Below, one piece after another: positions 51,000-59,535 of a stretch of 64,000 nt of DNA. How positions within the stretch are numbered: position 1 is the first letter of the stretch; each line of letters begins with the position of its first letter. Both the position numbers and the translations under genes were made by a program. Below the pieces are notes generated by a model. The model was not told the origin of the DNA. It worked only from the letters and a program-made list of their open reading frames with translations, and searched no databases. Where the stretch lies: positions 7,102,501 through 7,166,500 of the forward strand of contig NZ_CP108494.1 of the NCBI RefSeq assembly GCF_041435435.1, read 5' to 3'. The DNA is from Streptomyces sp. NBC_01241. Lineage in GTDB: Bacteria > Actinomycetota > Actinomycetes > Streptomycetales > Streptomycetaceae.

Positions 51000-51359
51000 A
51001 TGGCAGAACAGACCGGCCGGATCGAACTCGACATCCGCGACGACCGCGCGAGCGGCAACCTCCTCGCGTACGAGAACGGCAAGGCCGCCGGAGTCATCGC
51101 GTACGTCGTGATGGACGGCGACCCCGCCGCGCTCGTCGCCGTGCACACCGTCGTCGAGCCCGGCCACGAGGGCAAGGGCATCGCGGGCGCCCTCGTCCAG
51201 GAGTTCTACGCCATGGCGGGCCGCGAGGGCGTCCCCGTCGTCCCGCTCTGCCCGTACGCCGCGAAGTGGGCGGAGCGTCACCCCGACCAGGCTCCCGAGG
51301 CGCCGGCCGAACTGGTGGAGCGGGCGAAGGCACAGCTCGCGTCCCACCCCGAGCTGTAG
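51000..51359 (+). CDS. Short GNAT-family acetyltransferase (YjdJ-like)
   Basis: A 119-residue mini-GNAT domain. LEYNGKAAG-type strands appear as LLAYENGKAAGVIAYVVMDG, followed by HTVVEPGHEGKGIAGALVQE, where the acetyl-CoA loop is GHEGKGIAG. CPYAAKWAERHP closes the fold. This family is common outside clusters and is probably the first housekeeping gene past the right edge. GGGAGC precedes the ATG at 51000. Confidence 0.85.
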   Translation: MAEQTGRIELDIRDDRASGNLLAYENGKAAGVIAYVVMDGDPAALVAVHTVVEPGHEGKGIAGALVQEFYAMAGREGVPVVPLCPYAAKWAERHPDQAPEAPAELVERAKAQLASHPEL

Positions 51360-51435
51360 TAACCCACACGGGCGGGCTGCACCGAACCACTCGGCCGATG
51401 ATCCGACCTGGTCCGCGGAGTTGTACGTTCGGCCG

Positions 51436-51800
51436 ATGACACTCGCACTGCTGCACACCTCCCCGGTCCACGACCCGGTCTTCGACGCGCTCCGGGACAC
51501 GGATCATCCCGGACTCGCCCTGCGCCATCTCGTGTCCGAGGACCTGCTCGCCCGGGCCAGGGACGAGGGCCCGGAAGCGGTGTCGGACGAGATCCGGGCG
51601 CTGCTCGCGGGCGCGGTCGCCGAGGGTGCGTCCGCCGTTCTCTGCACGTGTTCGACGATCGGCGGGGTCGCGGAGTCGGCCGGGGCGACGGCCGGAGCTC
51701 CCGTGCTGCGTGTCGACCGTCCCATGGCGGCCGCTGCCGCGGAACGGGATCGCGTGGTGGTCCTCGCGGCGCTGGGCGACACCCTGGCGCCGACCCTTCC
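51436..51800 (+). pseudogene. Aspartate/glutamate racemase-family gene, truncated
   Basis: The frame from ATG 51436 reads LALLHTSPVHDPVFDALRDT, ISSEDLLARA-like LVSEDLLARARDEGPEAVSD, AVLCTCSTIGGVAESAG with the catalytic Cys, and RVVVLAALGDTLAPTL. The family then needs a second lobe with another Cys, which is missing. From ~51800 the frame is disturbed and, from ~51815, the sequence is a piece of an IS1380 transposase. The gene was cut by an IS event. Confidence 0.72.
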
Positions 51801-51814
51801 CTGCTCGACGAGGA

Positions 51815-51919
51815 GGGAACAGTGCCTTCGCTCACGCCCCGTCCGGCCATTTCCGGGCCAATGCCGCGTGGCTCGCCGTGGCGGCGCCGGCGCGGAACAT
51901 CAGGCAACTACGCCGACGG
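51815..51919 (+). pseudogene. IS1380-family transposase fragment
   Basis: The frame reads FAHAPSGHFRANAAWLAVAA then PARNIRQL. The pattern PSG-x-F-x-ANAAWL-x-x-A-x-x-x-NL is the C-terminal end of IS1380 transposases. The fragment is ~35 residues and stops where the IS4 element starts. Identification is from a short stretch. Confidence 0.6.
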
Positions 51920-53454
51920 CAACACCGTTGCGTTAGGGCCGTGAGCGGCCATTGAGGCCGTGGGCGAAGAATGCAACGGTGGTGTGGACGGTGTAGTTCT
52001 GGGCCTTCTGGGGGTGCTGTCCGGCGTTCGGGCCGTACTTGCTGGTGGGGTTCTTGCGTGTGCGGGCCTTCACTCGTTGCCGTCGGTGGGCGGGCAGGAG
52101 GGCGTCCAGGGCGGCGTGGCCGATCGTGCCGACCAGGTCGATGAGGGTGTTGGGGAAGATTCCATGGCCGGCAGTGACGGTGTCGGTTGCGGCGGCCAGT
52201 AGGACGGTGAAACTGATCCGTTCCATGGGTACTTCCGGCCGTCCGGTCAGGGCGTCGTCGCCGGTGCGGATCAGAGCCTGGTAGGCGGTGAGCAGGGCGT
52301 AGACCTCCTGGTCGAGGCCATCGATACTGCGGGAGCGCAGGACGCGGCCGTCGAGCATCGTGGCCTTGATCGAAAAGTACGTAGTTTCCGCCTGCCACCT
52401 GCGGTGATAGAGATCAACGAGCTCGGCGGCCGGATAACGGACGGGGTCCAGCAGGTTGGTGATCAGCCGCCACCGCTCGGTGCGGACGGTGCCATCGGCC
52501 AAGGTGACGATGAGGGTCGCCTCGATCACGCGCACCGGCAGCAGTACCCGCAGGACGCCGTAGCCGGTGCGGGCGATGTAGGAGCCGTCGCCCAGGTGCT
52601 CGGCGGGGGTGGGGACGCGGCGGGCCCCGGAGCGCACCAGGAACCGGGCCCCGCTCTGATGGACGGCATCAAGGAACTCGCTGCCGTCGAAGGCCGCGTC
52701 GGCCAGCAGGAGCATCGTCTTGTCCAGGGCGGTCAGAAGCCGCTTGGCATAGGGGAGTTCGCCCTCGGGCTCCGGTCCGAAGGCGGCGGCTATGAGCGCG
52801 CGGGTGCCGCACTCGACCAGGGCCAGCAGCCGCAGGAGCGGATAGCCGAACTCCAGACCCTCCCCGGCCCGTTTGGGGTAGCGCCAGGTGAGCGTCTCGT
52901 CGTCGGGGGTGTGCAGCAGGGTCCCGTCGACGGCCACCGTGCGCAGGCCCCGGTAGAAGGACCCGGCCTGCCCGGGGCGGGCGACGGGCCCGGCAAGCGT
53001 CTCGAACAGACGCCGCAGAGGTGCGGCCCCCACCCTGCGCCTGGCCCGCGTCAGCGAGGAGACCGCAGGATGCACCAGGGCCAGCGGGGTCAGGGCGGCG
53101 GTCAGCTTGGACCACACCGTGCGGTACGAGCGGTGTTCGAACAGTGCGAGAGCGAGCACGAAGTACACCACCACCCGCGAAGGCAGCAGCCGCAGGCGCT
53201 TCTCGCGCCGGCCGGTCTCCTCCAGCACCGCGTCCACCAGCGCAAAGTCCACGACCTGGGTCAACTCTCCCAGATGACCCGGCGCGAACACACCCCGGGC
53301 TGTCTCGATCGTGGACGTGATGACAGACTTCTCCTGCAACGGGACCCCTGATCTTGACCGACTTTCTTCGCCGATCGTTGATCTATCAGGTGGTCCCGTT
53401 GCGCTGTTCAGCAGGGCTTGACGTACAGCTCAGGGGCCAAACGCAACGGTGTTG
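51920..53454. mobile_element. IS4-family insertion sequence with 21-bp inverted ends
   Basis: The left end CAACACCGTTGCGTTAGGGCC (51920-51940, 21 bp) and the inverse of 53434-53454 agree at all but two or three bases. The element is 1,535 bp with one transposase gene whose stop lies within the left end. The transposase frame is intact, so it may still be mobile. Only ACGG is shared by the flanks, and they come from different genes. No clear target duplication of the length usual for IS4 was found. Confidence 0.88.
51933..53339 (-). CDS. IS4-family transposase
   Basis: A 468-residue DDE transposase. VAVDGTLLHTPDD holds the first Asp, LLLADAAFDGSEFLDAV the second, and YHRRWQAETTYFSIKATM the Y-x2-R-x3-E-x6-K signature with the catalytic Glu. 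The C-terminus is basic. The frame is undisturbed and has no internal stop. The TAA lies in the left terminal repeat. Confidence 0.93.
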   Translation of the reverse strand: MQEKSVITSTIETARGVFAPGHLGELTQVVDFALVDAVLEETGRREKRLRLLPSRVVVYFVLALALFEHRSYRTVWSKLTAALTPLALVHPAVSSLTRARRRVGAAPLRRLFETLAGPVARPGQAGSFYRGLRTVAVDGTLLHTPDDETLTWRYPKRAGEGLEFGYPLLRLLALVECGTRALIAAAFGPEPEGELPYAKRLLTALDKTMLLLADAAFDGSEFLDAVHQSGARFLVRSGARRVPTPAEHLGDGSYIARTGYGVLRVLLPVRVIEATLIVTLADGTVRTERWRLITNLLDPVRYPAAELVDLYHRRWQAETTYFSIKATMLDGRVLRSRSIDGLDQEVYALLTAYQALIRTGDDALTGRPEVPMERISFTVLLAAATDTVTAGHGIFPNTLIDLVGTIGHAALDALLPAHRRQRVKARTRKNPTSKYGPNAGQHPQKAQNYTVHTTVAFFAHGLNGRSRP

Positions 53455-53464
53455 ACGGTGACGG

Positions 53465-53710
53465 GCATACCGGATCACGGAGCTGCTAGGGCTCCGTCAG
53501 GTGCGCCTGTACGACGCTCGGGCGTCCTGCTTCACGTACCTGGCCAACAAGGGCGTGCCGGACCACCTGTTGGCTCGGTGGGCGGGACATACGAACGTCA
53601 AGACCACGAAGAACTGGTACGTCAAGCCGGGTGTGGGGGATCTTCGTGGAGCTGCCACAGTGTGGGGCGGACTGCATGGGTCCGGAGAGGGACAGACCGC
53701 GCGGTCGTGA
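53465..53710 (+). pseudogene. Tyrosine integrase C-terminal fragment
   Basis: About 80 residues of a phage-type integrase: ITELLGLRQVRLYDARASCF, TYLANKGVPDHLLARWAGHT and NVKTTKNWYVKPGVGDLRGA. The GH and catalytic Tyr (WY) remain, but the usual HDxRH(T/S) box reads YDARAS, with both conserved His changed. The N-terminal part is removed at the right end of the IS4 element. It marks an earlier integrated element. Confidence 0.75.
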
Positions 53711-53740
53711 GAGATTGTGAGATATGAGAGCGTGAGGCAG

Positions 53741-53848
53741 GTGAGCGAGACACCACCGAACACCCTCCAATACCGCTTTGACGGGCCAGAAGACGCACCG
53801 GTCCTGGTCCTGGGCCCCTATCTCGGTACCACATGGCACAGGTCGTAG
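53741..53848 (+). pseudogene. N-terminal fragment of a 3-oxoadipate enol-lactonase gene
   Basis: Thirty-five residues from a GTG with upstream purines: SETPPNTLQYRFDGPEDAPV and LVLGPYLGTTWH, then a stop. This is the start of PcaD/PcaL-type enol-lactonases of the beta-ketoadipate pathway. The remaining ~220 residues are gone. Its abrupt end beside an integrase fragment suggests deletion next to an integration site. Confidence 0.65.
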
Positions 53849-53948
53849 GACCCGTTCACGACAGTCCACACAGTCCAGACGGTGCGAATAATGCATGGTG
53901 AGCAGCGCTCGGTCTATCTCGCCCCGCAGAGACTGTGACACCTCGTGA

Positions 53949-53998
53949 CACGACGACGCCCCGGCCGGCAAGCACCACCGTGCCGGGGCGTCGTCGTG
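53949..53998. terminator. Perfect 16-bp hairpin
   Basis: CACGACGACGCCCCGG (53949-53964) is repeated in inverse at 53983-53998 around an 18-base loop. It lies between truncated genes and may be the terminator of the lost gene upstream. The rest of 53849-54093 shows nothing further. Confidence 0.75.
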
Positions 53999-54093
53999 CC
54001 TGAGCGCTACCGCGACTTCGCCAAGGCATGCCAATCGCGGGGCGCTCTCGGGTCACTGCCTCACCCATACGGCGCCGTCCTGGTCTCAAACCC

Positions 54094-54291
54094 TCAAGAC
54101 CCTTCGGCTGAGGCGCTGACCGGCCTGCTGCTGTACTCGGGCTCCCCGCTTTCGAGTACACGGAGCAAGGACGCGGTGACGACTCGCGTGGTGCGCCCGA
54201 TGCGTAGCACACGGCACGGGAACGCACCGCGTCGAACCAAGTCGTAACCGGTCGCCCGCGAAAAACCGAATGCCCGTGAGGCTTCCGCCAC
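54094..54291 (-). CDS. Excisionase-like helix-turn-helix protein
   Basis: A 65-residue DNA-binding protein: VAEASRAFGFSRATGYDLVR, GAFPCRVLRIGRTTRVVTAS and LLRVLESGE form the winged-helix fold of AlpA/Xis-type proteins. The true start may be a GTG just upstream of the given ATG. An IS5 element begins 40 bases before it and may have replaced its promoter. In mobile elements such genes pair with integrases, and an integrase fragment is close by. Confidence 0.72.
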   Translation of the reverse strand: MAEASRAFGFSRATGYDLVRRGAFPCRVLRIGRTTRVVTASLLRVLESGEPEYSSRPVSASAEGS

Positions 54292-54330
54292 GCTTCCCGT
54301 GCCGTTCCAAGTGGCGCGAATGCGCGCAGG

Positions 54331-55221
54331 ACTGAGCCTTTTCCAACCTCAGGTTGAGGCGTGATGAAGGGCGACGATGGCCTTCACGATGTCGGTGATC
54401 CGGTTGGTACTGCAGCGGAGTTTGCGCAGGAGGCGCCAGCCCTTCAGGGTGGCCATGGCTTGCTCGCCGAGGCAGCGGATCCTGGCGTGGGTGCTGTTGT
54501 GCCGTCGCTTCCACCGCTTGAGTCGTCGGCCGCGGAACGGGACCCGGACCGGGCGGCCGGCGCCTTGGTATGCCTTGTCCGCCCAGCACTTCACGTCCGC
54601 GTCGACGAGGGCATCGATGATGCCGTGAGTACGTGCGGCGGTCAGGTCGTGGGTCGAGCCCGGTAGTGCGGGCGAGGCCCACAACAGGCGTCCGAACGGG
54701 TCGGTGAGGACCTGGACGTTCATGCCGTGGCGTTTGTGCTTCCCGGAGTAGTACGGGGTGTCTGCGGCAATCCGGTCGATAGGTAGCAGGGTGCCGTCCA
54801 GGATCACGAACGCCTTCGTCCGCATGGTCTTCATCGCTTCGGCCAGGGTCGGGGCGAGGGCGGCCAGGACGTCGACGGCTTCGCGTATGTAGCGATAGGC
54901 CGTCGCGACACCAATGCGGAACCCGGCCGCGAGCTGGGCGTAGGTGTCACCGCACCTCAAGTGGGCCAGGGCGAGCAGGGCCTGCCGGCCCACCGGCAAC
55001 CGTCGCCACCGCGTTCCGATCTCGCGCTCCCGGGCACGGAGTTGTCCTGTCAGATAGCGCAGGGTGTGGCTGGACAGATCGATCGACGACGGGTAGACAA
55101 GCACGCGAAGCTCCTGGCGGACACGGGTGATCTTGGTCGTGAACCCGTCTACCAGGAGCTTCTTCGCGTTGTACAGCAGCCCGCCTCGACAGCGCCGCCG
55201 TCAGATTGGAAAGGGCTCAGT
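54331..55221. mobile_element. IS5-family element, copy 1
   Basis: 891 bp with terminal inverted repeats: ACTGAGCCTTTTCCAACCT at the left and the inverse of TCAGATTGGAAAGGGCTCAGT at the right. It carries one transposase gene and is nearly identical to the copy at 57381-58270, in the same orientation. No clear target duplication was found. Confidence 0.88.
54349..55104 (-). CDS. IS5-family transposase, copy 1
   Basis: A 251-residue DDE_Tnp_4-type transposase. The N-terminal helix-turn-helix reads AQLAAGFRIGVATAYRYIRE; catalytic Asp in AFVILDGTLLPIDRI; the second in GSTHDLTAARTHGI; and the Glu in RCLGEQAMATLKGWRLLRKL. The frame is intact and the protein is the same as that of copy 2. Confidence 0.93.
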   Translation of the reverse strand: MLVYPSSIDLSSHTLRYLTGQLRAREREIGTRWRRLPVGRQALLALAHLRCGDTYAQLAAGFRIGVATAYRYIREAVDVLAALAPTLAEAMKTMRTKAFVILDGTLLPIDRIAADTPYYSGKHKRHGMNVQVLTDPFGRLLWASPALPGSTHDLTAARTHGIIDALVDADVKCWADKAYQGAGRPVRVPFRGRRLKRWKRRHNSTHARIRCLGEQAMATLKGWRLLRKLRCSTNRITDIVKAIVALHHAST

Positions 55222-55583
55222 GAGGCTGCGCCGTTGGCTTCCTGCGCAGAGGCGCACTTCGTCTTTGATCCAGGCCCTGCGGTCACGTGGGATCGGCCCG
55301 GGACATCTTCCACAGCAGGGCGCGGTCACACCGCAGTGTGTGCCGCCGGCCGCGCCGGCCGCGGGCGGTCGTGAGAGTCGGTCTGATGGTCAGTCGATCG
55401 GGTCGTATGCGGTGTGCGCCCAACGGCTTGGCTTAACGCTTTGGTTGCGGAGTGCTGTCCGCCCTGCCAGCAACAAGCTACGTAGAGTGACGTGCGGTCA
55501 CATGTTGTGTGTGGCTGCGGTGCGCTGTCGGCGCCCACGGTATGTCCGGTCGCGGCAGCCCTTCCTGACGAAGCGAGGCTTTC
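55222..55583. other. Region between IS5 copy 1 and the propeller gene
   Basis: About 360 bases with no supported gene; short frames on both strands are filler. It should contain the promoter of the propeller-protein gene, but no convincing boxes were seen. Confidence 0.4.
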
Positions 55584-57134
55584 GTGATCCCACATGCGGG
55601 AAAGCAGCCCGGGCCGCAGGGCAGCCCGGTACCGGACAAGAGCAGGCCCGGGCCACGCCCGGGCATCTTGCGACCGGTCATTGGGGCCCTAGCCATGCTG
55701 GCCATGCTGGCGGGACTGTCCCTGCCAGTCCTGGCTGCCGCCCCGGCGCGGGCGGCCGCCCCCACGCCGAACGCCTACGTCACCAATCAGAATTCGAACA
55801 CGGTGTCGGTGATCGACACGGCCACTAACACGGTCACCGCCACCATCCCCGTCGGCAACCGCCCGCTCGCTGTGGCCATCACCCCCGACGGCACCCGCGC
55901 CTACGTCGCCAATTTCCTTTCGGCCGCGGTGTCGGTGATCGACACGGCCACTGACACGGTCACCGCCACCATCCCCGTCGGCGCCAGCCCGTTCGGCGTG
56001 GCCATCACCCCCGACGGTACCCACGCCTACGTCACCAACAGCGGCTCGAGCACGGTGTCGGTGATCGACACCACCACGAACACGGTCACCGCCACCATCC
56101 CCGGCTTCGCCTTGCCGCTCGGTGTGGCCATCACTCCCGACGGTACCCACGCCTACGTCACCAATCAGGCTTTCGGCACAGTGTCGGTGATCGACACGGC
56201 GACGAACACGGTCACCGCCACCATCCCCGTCGGCACCAGCCTGCGCGGTGTGGCCATCACCCCCGACGGCACCCGCGCCTACGTCACCGATTTCGGGTCG
56301 GCCACGGTGTCGGTGATCGACACGGCCACGAACACGGTCACCGCCACCATCCCCGTCGGCGCCAGCCCGTTCGGCGTGGCCATCACCCCCGACGGTACCC
56401 ACGCCTACGTCACCAACAACGCCTCGAACGATGTGTCGGTGATCGACACGTCCACGAACACGGTCACCGCCACCATCCCCGGCGTCAGCAACCCGTTCGG
56501 TGTGGCCATCACCCCCGACGGTACCCACGCCTACGTCGCCGATGCCGGGTCGAACGATGTGTCGGTGATCGACACCACCACCATCACGGTCACCGCCACC
56601 GTCCCCGCCGGCCTTACCCCGTCCGGTGTGGCCATCGGCACGCCGCCACCCCCGCCCCCCTCCCTGACCGTCGCCAAGACCCACCACGGCGCGTTCGCTC
56701 GGGGCAAGAAGAACACCTACTCGATCACGGTCACCAACAACGGCACCGGCTCGACCGACGGCACCACCGTCACCGTGACCGACACCCTGCCCACGGGGCT
56801 GACCCCCGTTTCGCTCCGCGGCACCGGATGGGCCTGCACCCGCGCCACACTGACCTGCACCCGCAGCGACACCCTCGCCCCCGGCGGCAACTACCCGACC
56901 ATCACGCTCACGGTCAAAGCGTCCTGCAGAGCACCGAAGCAGATCACCAACACCGTCACCGTCACCGGAGGCGGCAGCACCCCCGACACCGCCACCGACC
57001 CCACCACCATCAACCGCAGCAGACACTGCGAAAAGCAGCACCGCCACAACAGGAGACACGACAAGAAGCACCAGACCGGAAAGCACGACACCAGGTACGA
57101 CGTGCCCAGCAAGCAGCAGCCACACCACGACTGA
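55584..57134 (+). CDS. Secreted YVTN beta-propeller protein with DUF11 domain
   Basis: A 516-residue exported protein. A long signal region (GTG start, core VIGALAMLAMLAGLSLPVLA, cleavage near APARAAA) is followed by seven near-identical 42-residue YVTN repeats (residues ~64-350), just the number needed for a closed propeller. A PPPPPP linker leads to a DUF11/CARDB-like module (SLTVAKTHHGAFARGKKNTY, VTVTDTLPTGLTPVSL). The tail is Lys/His/Arg-rich (RHDKKHQTGKHDTRY) without an LPXTG anchor. Likely a surface or extracellular adhesion/scaffold protein. It lies between two IS5 copies. Confidence 0.85.
   Translation: MIPHAGKQPGPQGSPVPDKSRPGPRPGILRPVIGALAMLAMLAGLSLPVLAAAPARAAAPTPNAYVTNQNSNTVSVIDTATNTVTATIPVGNRPLAVAITPDGTRAYVANFLSAAVSVIDTATDTVTATIPVGASPFGVAITPDGTHAYVTNSGSSTVSVIDTTTNTVTATIPGFALPLGVAITPDGTHAYVTNQAFGTVSVIDTATNTVTATIPVGTSLRGVAITPDGTRAYVTDFGSATVSVIDTATNTVTATIPVGASPFGVAITPDGTHAYVTNNASNDVSVIDTSTNTVTATIPGVSNPFGVAITPDGTHAYVADAGSNDVSVIDTTTITVTATVPAGLTPSGVAIGTPPPPPPSLTVAKTHHGAFARGKKNTYSITVTNNGTGSTDGTTVTVTDTLPTGLTPVSLRGTGWACTRATLTCTRSDTLAPGGNYPTITLTVKASCRAPKQITNTVTVTGGGSTPDTATDPTTINRSRHCEKQHRHNRRHDKKHQTGKHDTRYDVPSKQQPHHD
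55773..56636 (+). repeat. Seven tandem 126-bp coding repeats
   Basis: Each unit encodes AYVTNxxSxxVSVIDTATNT, VTATIPVGxxPxGVAITPDG and T(R/H). DNA identity between units is high, even at third positions, so they were amplified or homogenised recently. They are not interspersed with unique spacers, so they are not CRISPR. Confidence 0.93.
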
Positions 57135-57183
57135 CGACCCGCCACGGACAGCAAACACGACAGGAACACGGGCGGAAGAAGAA

Positions 57184-57213
57184 GGGCCGCGCCATCTCCG
57201 CATGGCGCGGCCC
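57184..57213 (+). terminator. Terminator after the propeller gene
   Basis: GGGCCGCGCCAT (57184-57195) pairs perfectly with ATGGCGCGGCCC (57202-57213) over a 6-base loop, 50 bases past the stop. The following 167 bases to IS5 copy 2 hold no supported gene. Confidence 0.82.
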
Positions 57214-57380
57214 CCACCTTTGGCGCGAGCGATCGTCCCGTGAGCTTGAGGCGTGCCAGGTAGGAACGAACGACCCCTTCGTCCCGAATTAGGCCCTGGA
57301 GGATCGCCGACCTGGGACTCATGTCAAAGATGCAGGTCAGGGCGTTGGGACGCGTTGGTCTCCGTTGGTGTTTCGGGGGC

Positions 57381-58270
57381 ACTGAGCCTATTCCAACCTC
57401 AGGTTGAGGCGTGATGAAGGGCGACGATGGCCTTCACGATGTCGGTGATCCGGTTGGTACTGCAGCGGAGTTTGCGCAGGAGGCGCCAGCCCTTCAGGGT
57501 GGCCATGGCTTGCTCGCCGAGGCAGCGGATCCTGGCGTGGGTGCTGTTGTGCCGTCGCTTCCACCGCTTGAGTCGTCGGCCGCGGAACGGGACCCGGACC
57601 GGGCGGCCGGCGCCTTGGTATGCCTTGTCCGCCCAGCACTTCACGTCCGCGTCGACGAGGGCATCGATGATGCCGTGAGTACGTGCGGCGGTCAGGTCGT
57701 GGGTCGAGCCCGGTAGTGCGGGCGAGGCCCACAACAGGCGTCCGAACGGGTCGGTGAGGACCTGGACGTTCATGCCGTGGCGTTTGTGCTTCCCGGAGTA
57801 GTACGGGGTGTCTGCGGCAATCCGGTCGATAGGTAGCAGGGTGCCGTCCAGGATCACGAACGCCTTCGTCCGCATGGTCTTCATCGCTTCGGCCAGGGTC
57901 GGGGCGAGGGCGGCCAGGACGTCGACGGCTTCGCGTATGTAGCGATAGGCCGTCGCGACACCAATGCGGAACCCGGCCGCGAGCTGGGCGTAAGTGTCAC
58001 CGCACCTCAAGTGGGCCAGGGCGAGCAGGGCCTGCCGGCCCACCGGCAACCGTCGCCACCGCGTTCCGATCTCGCGCTCCCGGGCACGGAGTTGTCCTGT
58101 CAGATAGCGCAGGGTGTGGCTGGACAGATCGATCGACGACGGGTAGACAAGCACGCGAAGCTCCAGGCGGACACGGGTGATCTTGGTCGTGAACCCGTCT
58201 ACCAGGAGCTTCTTCGCGTTGTACAGCAGCCCGCCTCGACAGCGCCGCCGTCAGATTGGAAGGGCTCAGT
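57381..58270. mobile_element. IS5-family element, copy 2
   Basis: 890 bp; identical ends to copy 1 except for single-base changes (CCTATTCC for CCTTTTCC at the left and one A less at the right). Only a handful of differences were seen over the whole length, so the duplication is recent. Confidence 0.88.
57399..58154 (-). CDS. IS5-family transposase, copy 2
   Basis: A 251-residue transposase with the same protein sequence as copy 1 (helix-turn-helix RIGVATAYRYIREAV; catalytic LDGTLLPID and LGEQAMATLKG). The frame is intact. Silent changes such as GTAGGT to GTAAGT distinguish the DNA. Confidence 0.93.
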   Translation of the reverse strand: MLVYPSSIDLSSHTLRYLTGQLRAREREIGTRWRRLPVGRQALLALAHLRCGDTYAQLAAGFRIGVATAYRYIREAVDVLAALAPTLAEAMKTMRTKAFVILDGTLLPIDRIAADTPYYSGKHKRHGMNVQVLTDPFGRLLWASPALPGSTHDLTAARTHGIIDALVDADVKCWADKAYQGAGRPVRVPFRGRRLKRWKRRHNSTHARIRCLGEQAMATLKGWRLLRKLRCSTNRITDIVKAIVALHHAST

Positions 58271-58491
58271 AGCGGGTTCTGGCACAGATCTTGGGGAGCA
58301 GTCGCGGAGCGTCACCTCGGTGTTCGATTGCGAGGGGCTGGGTCGTGTGAGACCGCGTACGCCTGGTCGTCCGATAGGCCGACAAAACCGATTGCCAAGG
58401 CGCGGGGCAGTGCGCACAATCTCCGTCGTGATCTCTCAATGCCGTGACCACCGTCGTCCGAACTTCGCCACGCACATTGAGGATCACCGCC

Positions 58492-59040
58492 TTGAACCAC
58501 GTCATACGTGAGTACCGCCCTGCCGACGAGGTTTCCTGGCTGCGCTGCCGGGTGCTCTCGTTCTTGGACACCCCCTACTTCGACGACGTCCTGACAGCCA
58601 AGCCCGAGACGCCCGCCCCGGGCTTCGCACTGGTCGCAACGGCAGAGCAGGAAACTGTCACAGGGATCATTGACGTCTCTGTCGACGACGAACTGGCGAC
58701 CATCGACACCGTCGCTGTCCACCCGGACTACCAGCACCAGGGCCTTGGCCGTACCCTCCTCACCGAGGCACGCGCCCGTGTTAGCGCGCTGGGTGTAACG
58801 ACGTTGGATGCCTGGACGAGGGACGACCCCGCGACGCTGCGCTGGTATCGGGCGATGGGCTTCACCGAGAGCCGGCACTACCTCCATGTCTACGCCAACT
58901 ATTACGCTGACCCCAACGAACCAGACCGGGCCATCTGCGAACGTCGGCCGGGGCTAGGGCGTGTTCCAGGTTCGGATCACGTGGGGCGGAGACTCCGGAG
59001 CCAGATGATCGATCCGCGTAGGTGGAGTCCGGCGAGGTAG
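58492..59040 (+). pseudogene. GNAT acetyltransferase gene cut by an IS element
   Basis: The TTG at 58492 with TTGAGGA upstream gives NHVIREYRPADEVSWLRCRV. The acetyl-CoA site is VAVHPDYQHQGLGRTLLTEA, and ATLRWYRAMGFTESRHYLH ends the fold; about 150 residues are intact. From base 58954 the frame is IS sequence (left terminal repeat), so its native end is replaced by ~29 foreign residues. The core fold looks complete, so activity may persist. Bases 58271-58491 between IS5 copy 2 and this gene show nothing else. Confidence 0.75.
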
Positions 59041-59535
59041 CTGGTAGGAGTCTTGTCGTAGCGGGTGGCCAGCCCTCGCCATTCCTTGATCTTGTTGATG
59101 CCGCGCTCGACGGTGTTCCTCTCCTTGTAAAGCTCGGCGTCGTGGGAGAGGGGCGGCCGCCCTTCGAGCCTCGCTTCCTGCGGTGGGCGGCCTGGTCCTT
59201 CCTCTCCGGGATCACCGCCTGGATCCGGCGTTTGGAATACGCCTTGTCGGCGGCGACGGCCCCGGGGCGGGTGCGGGGCCGACCGACCGGCCCACGGATC
59301 CTGACTCGGTCGAGGACCGCGGCGAAACGCGGACTGTCGGCCGCCTGTCCCGGCGTCACCACGAACGACAGCGGGCGGCACCGCCGGTCGGTGGCCAGGT
59401 GCGTCTTGACCGTCAGCCCGCCCCGCGAGCGCCCCAACGCGGCAGCTTTCAGGCGGGCCTTGTGGCGGCGGCGTATCCGTCGTCGTTCGGCACGTAACGC
59501 TTCCTCGACCGGGTCGCCTTCGGCCGTCACCTGGG
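58977..59535 (-). pseudogene. IS transposase orfB, frameshifted
   Basis: The frame reads RSRGGLTVKTHLATDRRCRP, FVVTPGQAADSPRFAAVLDR and AADKAYSKRRIQAVIPERKD with the catalytic Asp. Near 59150 it changes frame after KGGRP to continue as LSHDAELYKERNTVERGINK, IKEWRGLATRYDKTPTSYLA. One base appears to be missing there. The Glu of the DDE centre (NTVERGINKIK) lies after the break, so this copy is probably inactive. Confidence 0.8.

Larger units (their letters stand above)
54331..58270. mobile_element. Possible composite transposon: two direct IS5 copies around a propeller-protein gene
   Basis: Two nearly identical IS5 copies in direct orientation enclose 2.16 kb with one complete gene, the seven-repeat surface protein, and its terminator. 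The arrangement is that of a composite transposon or of recent IS duplication. The outer flanks do not show an obvious target repeat, so joint transposition is not proven. Confidence 0.5.

Noticed and set aside
55773..56636. Regular repeats considered as a CRISPR array
   Set aside because: Repeats are contiguous 126-bp coding units without unique spacers and encode YVTN propeller blades; no cas genes nearby.
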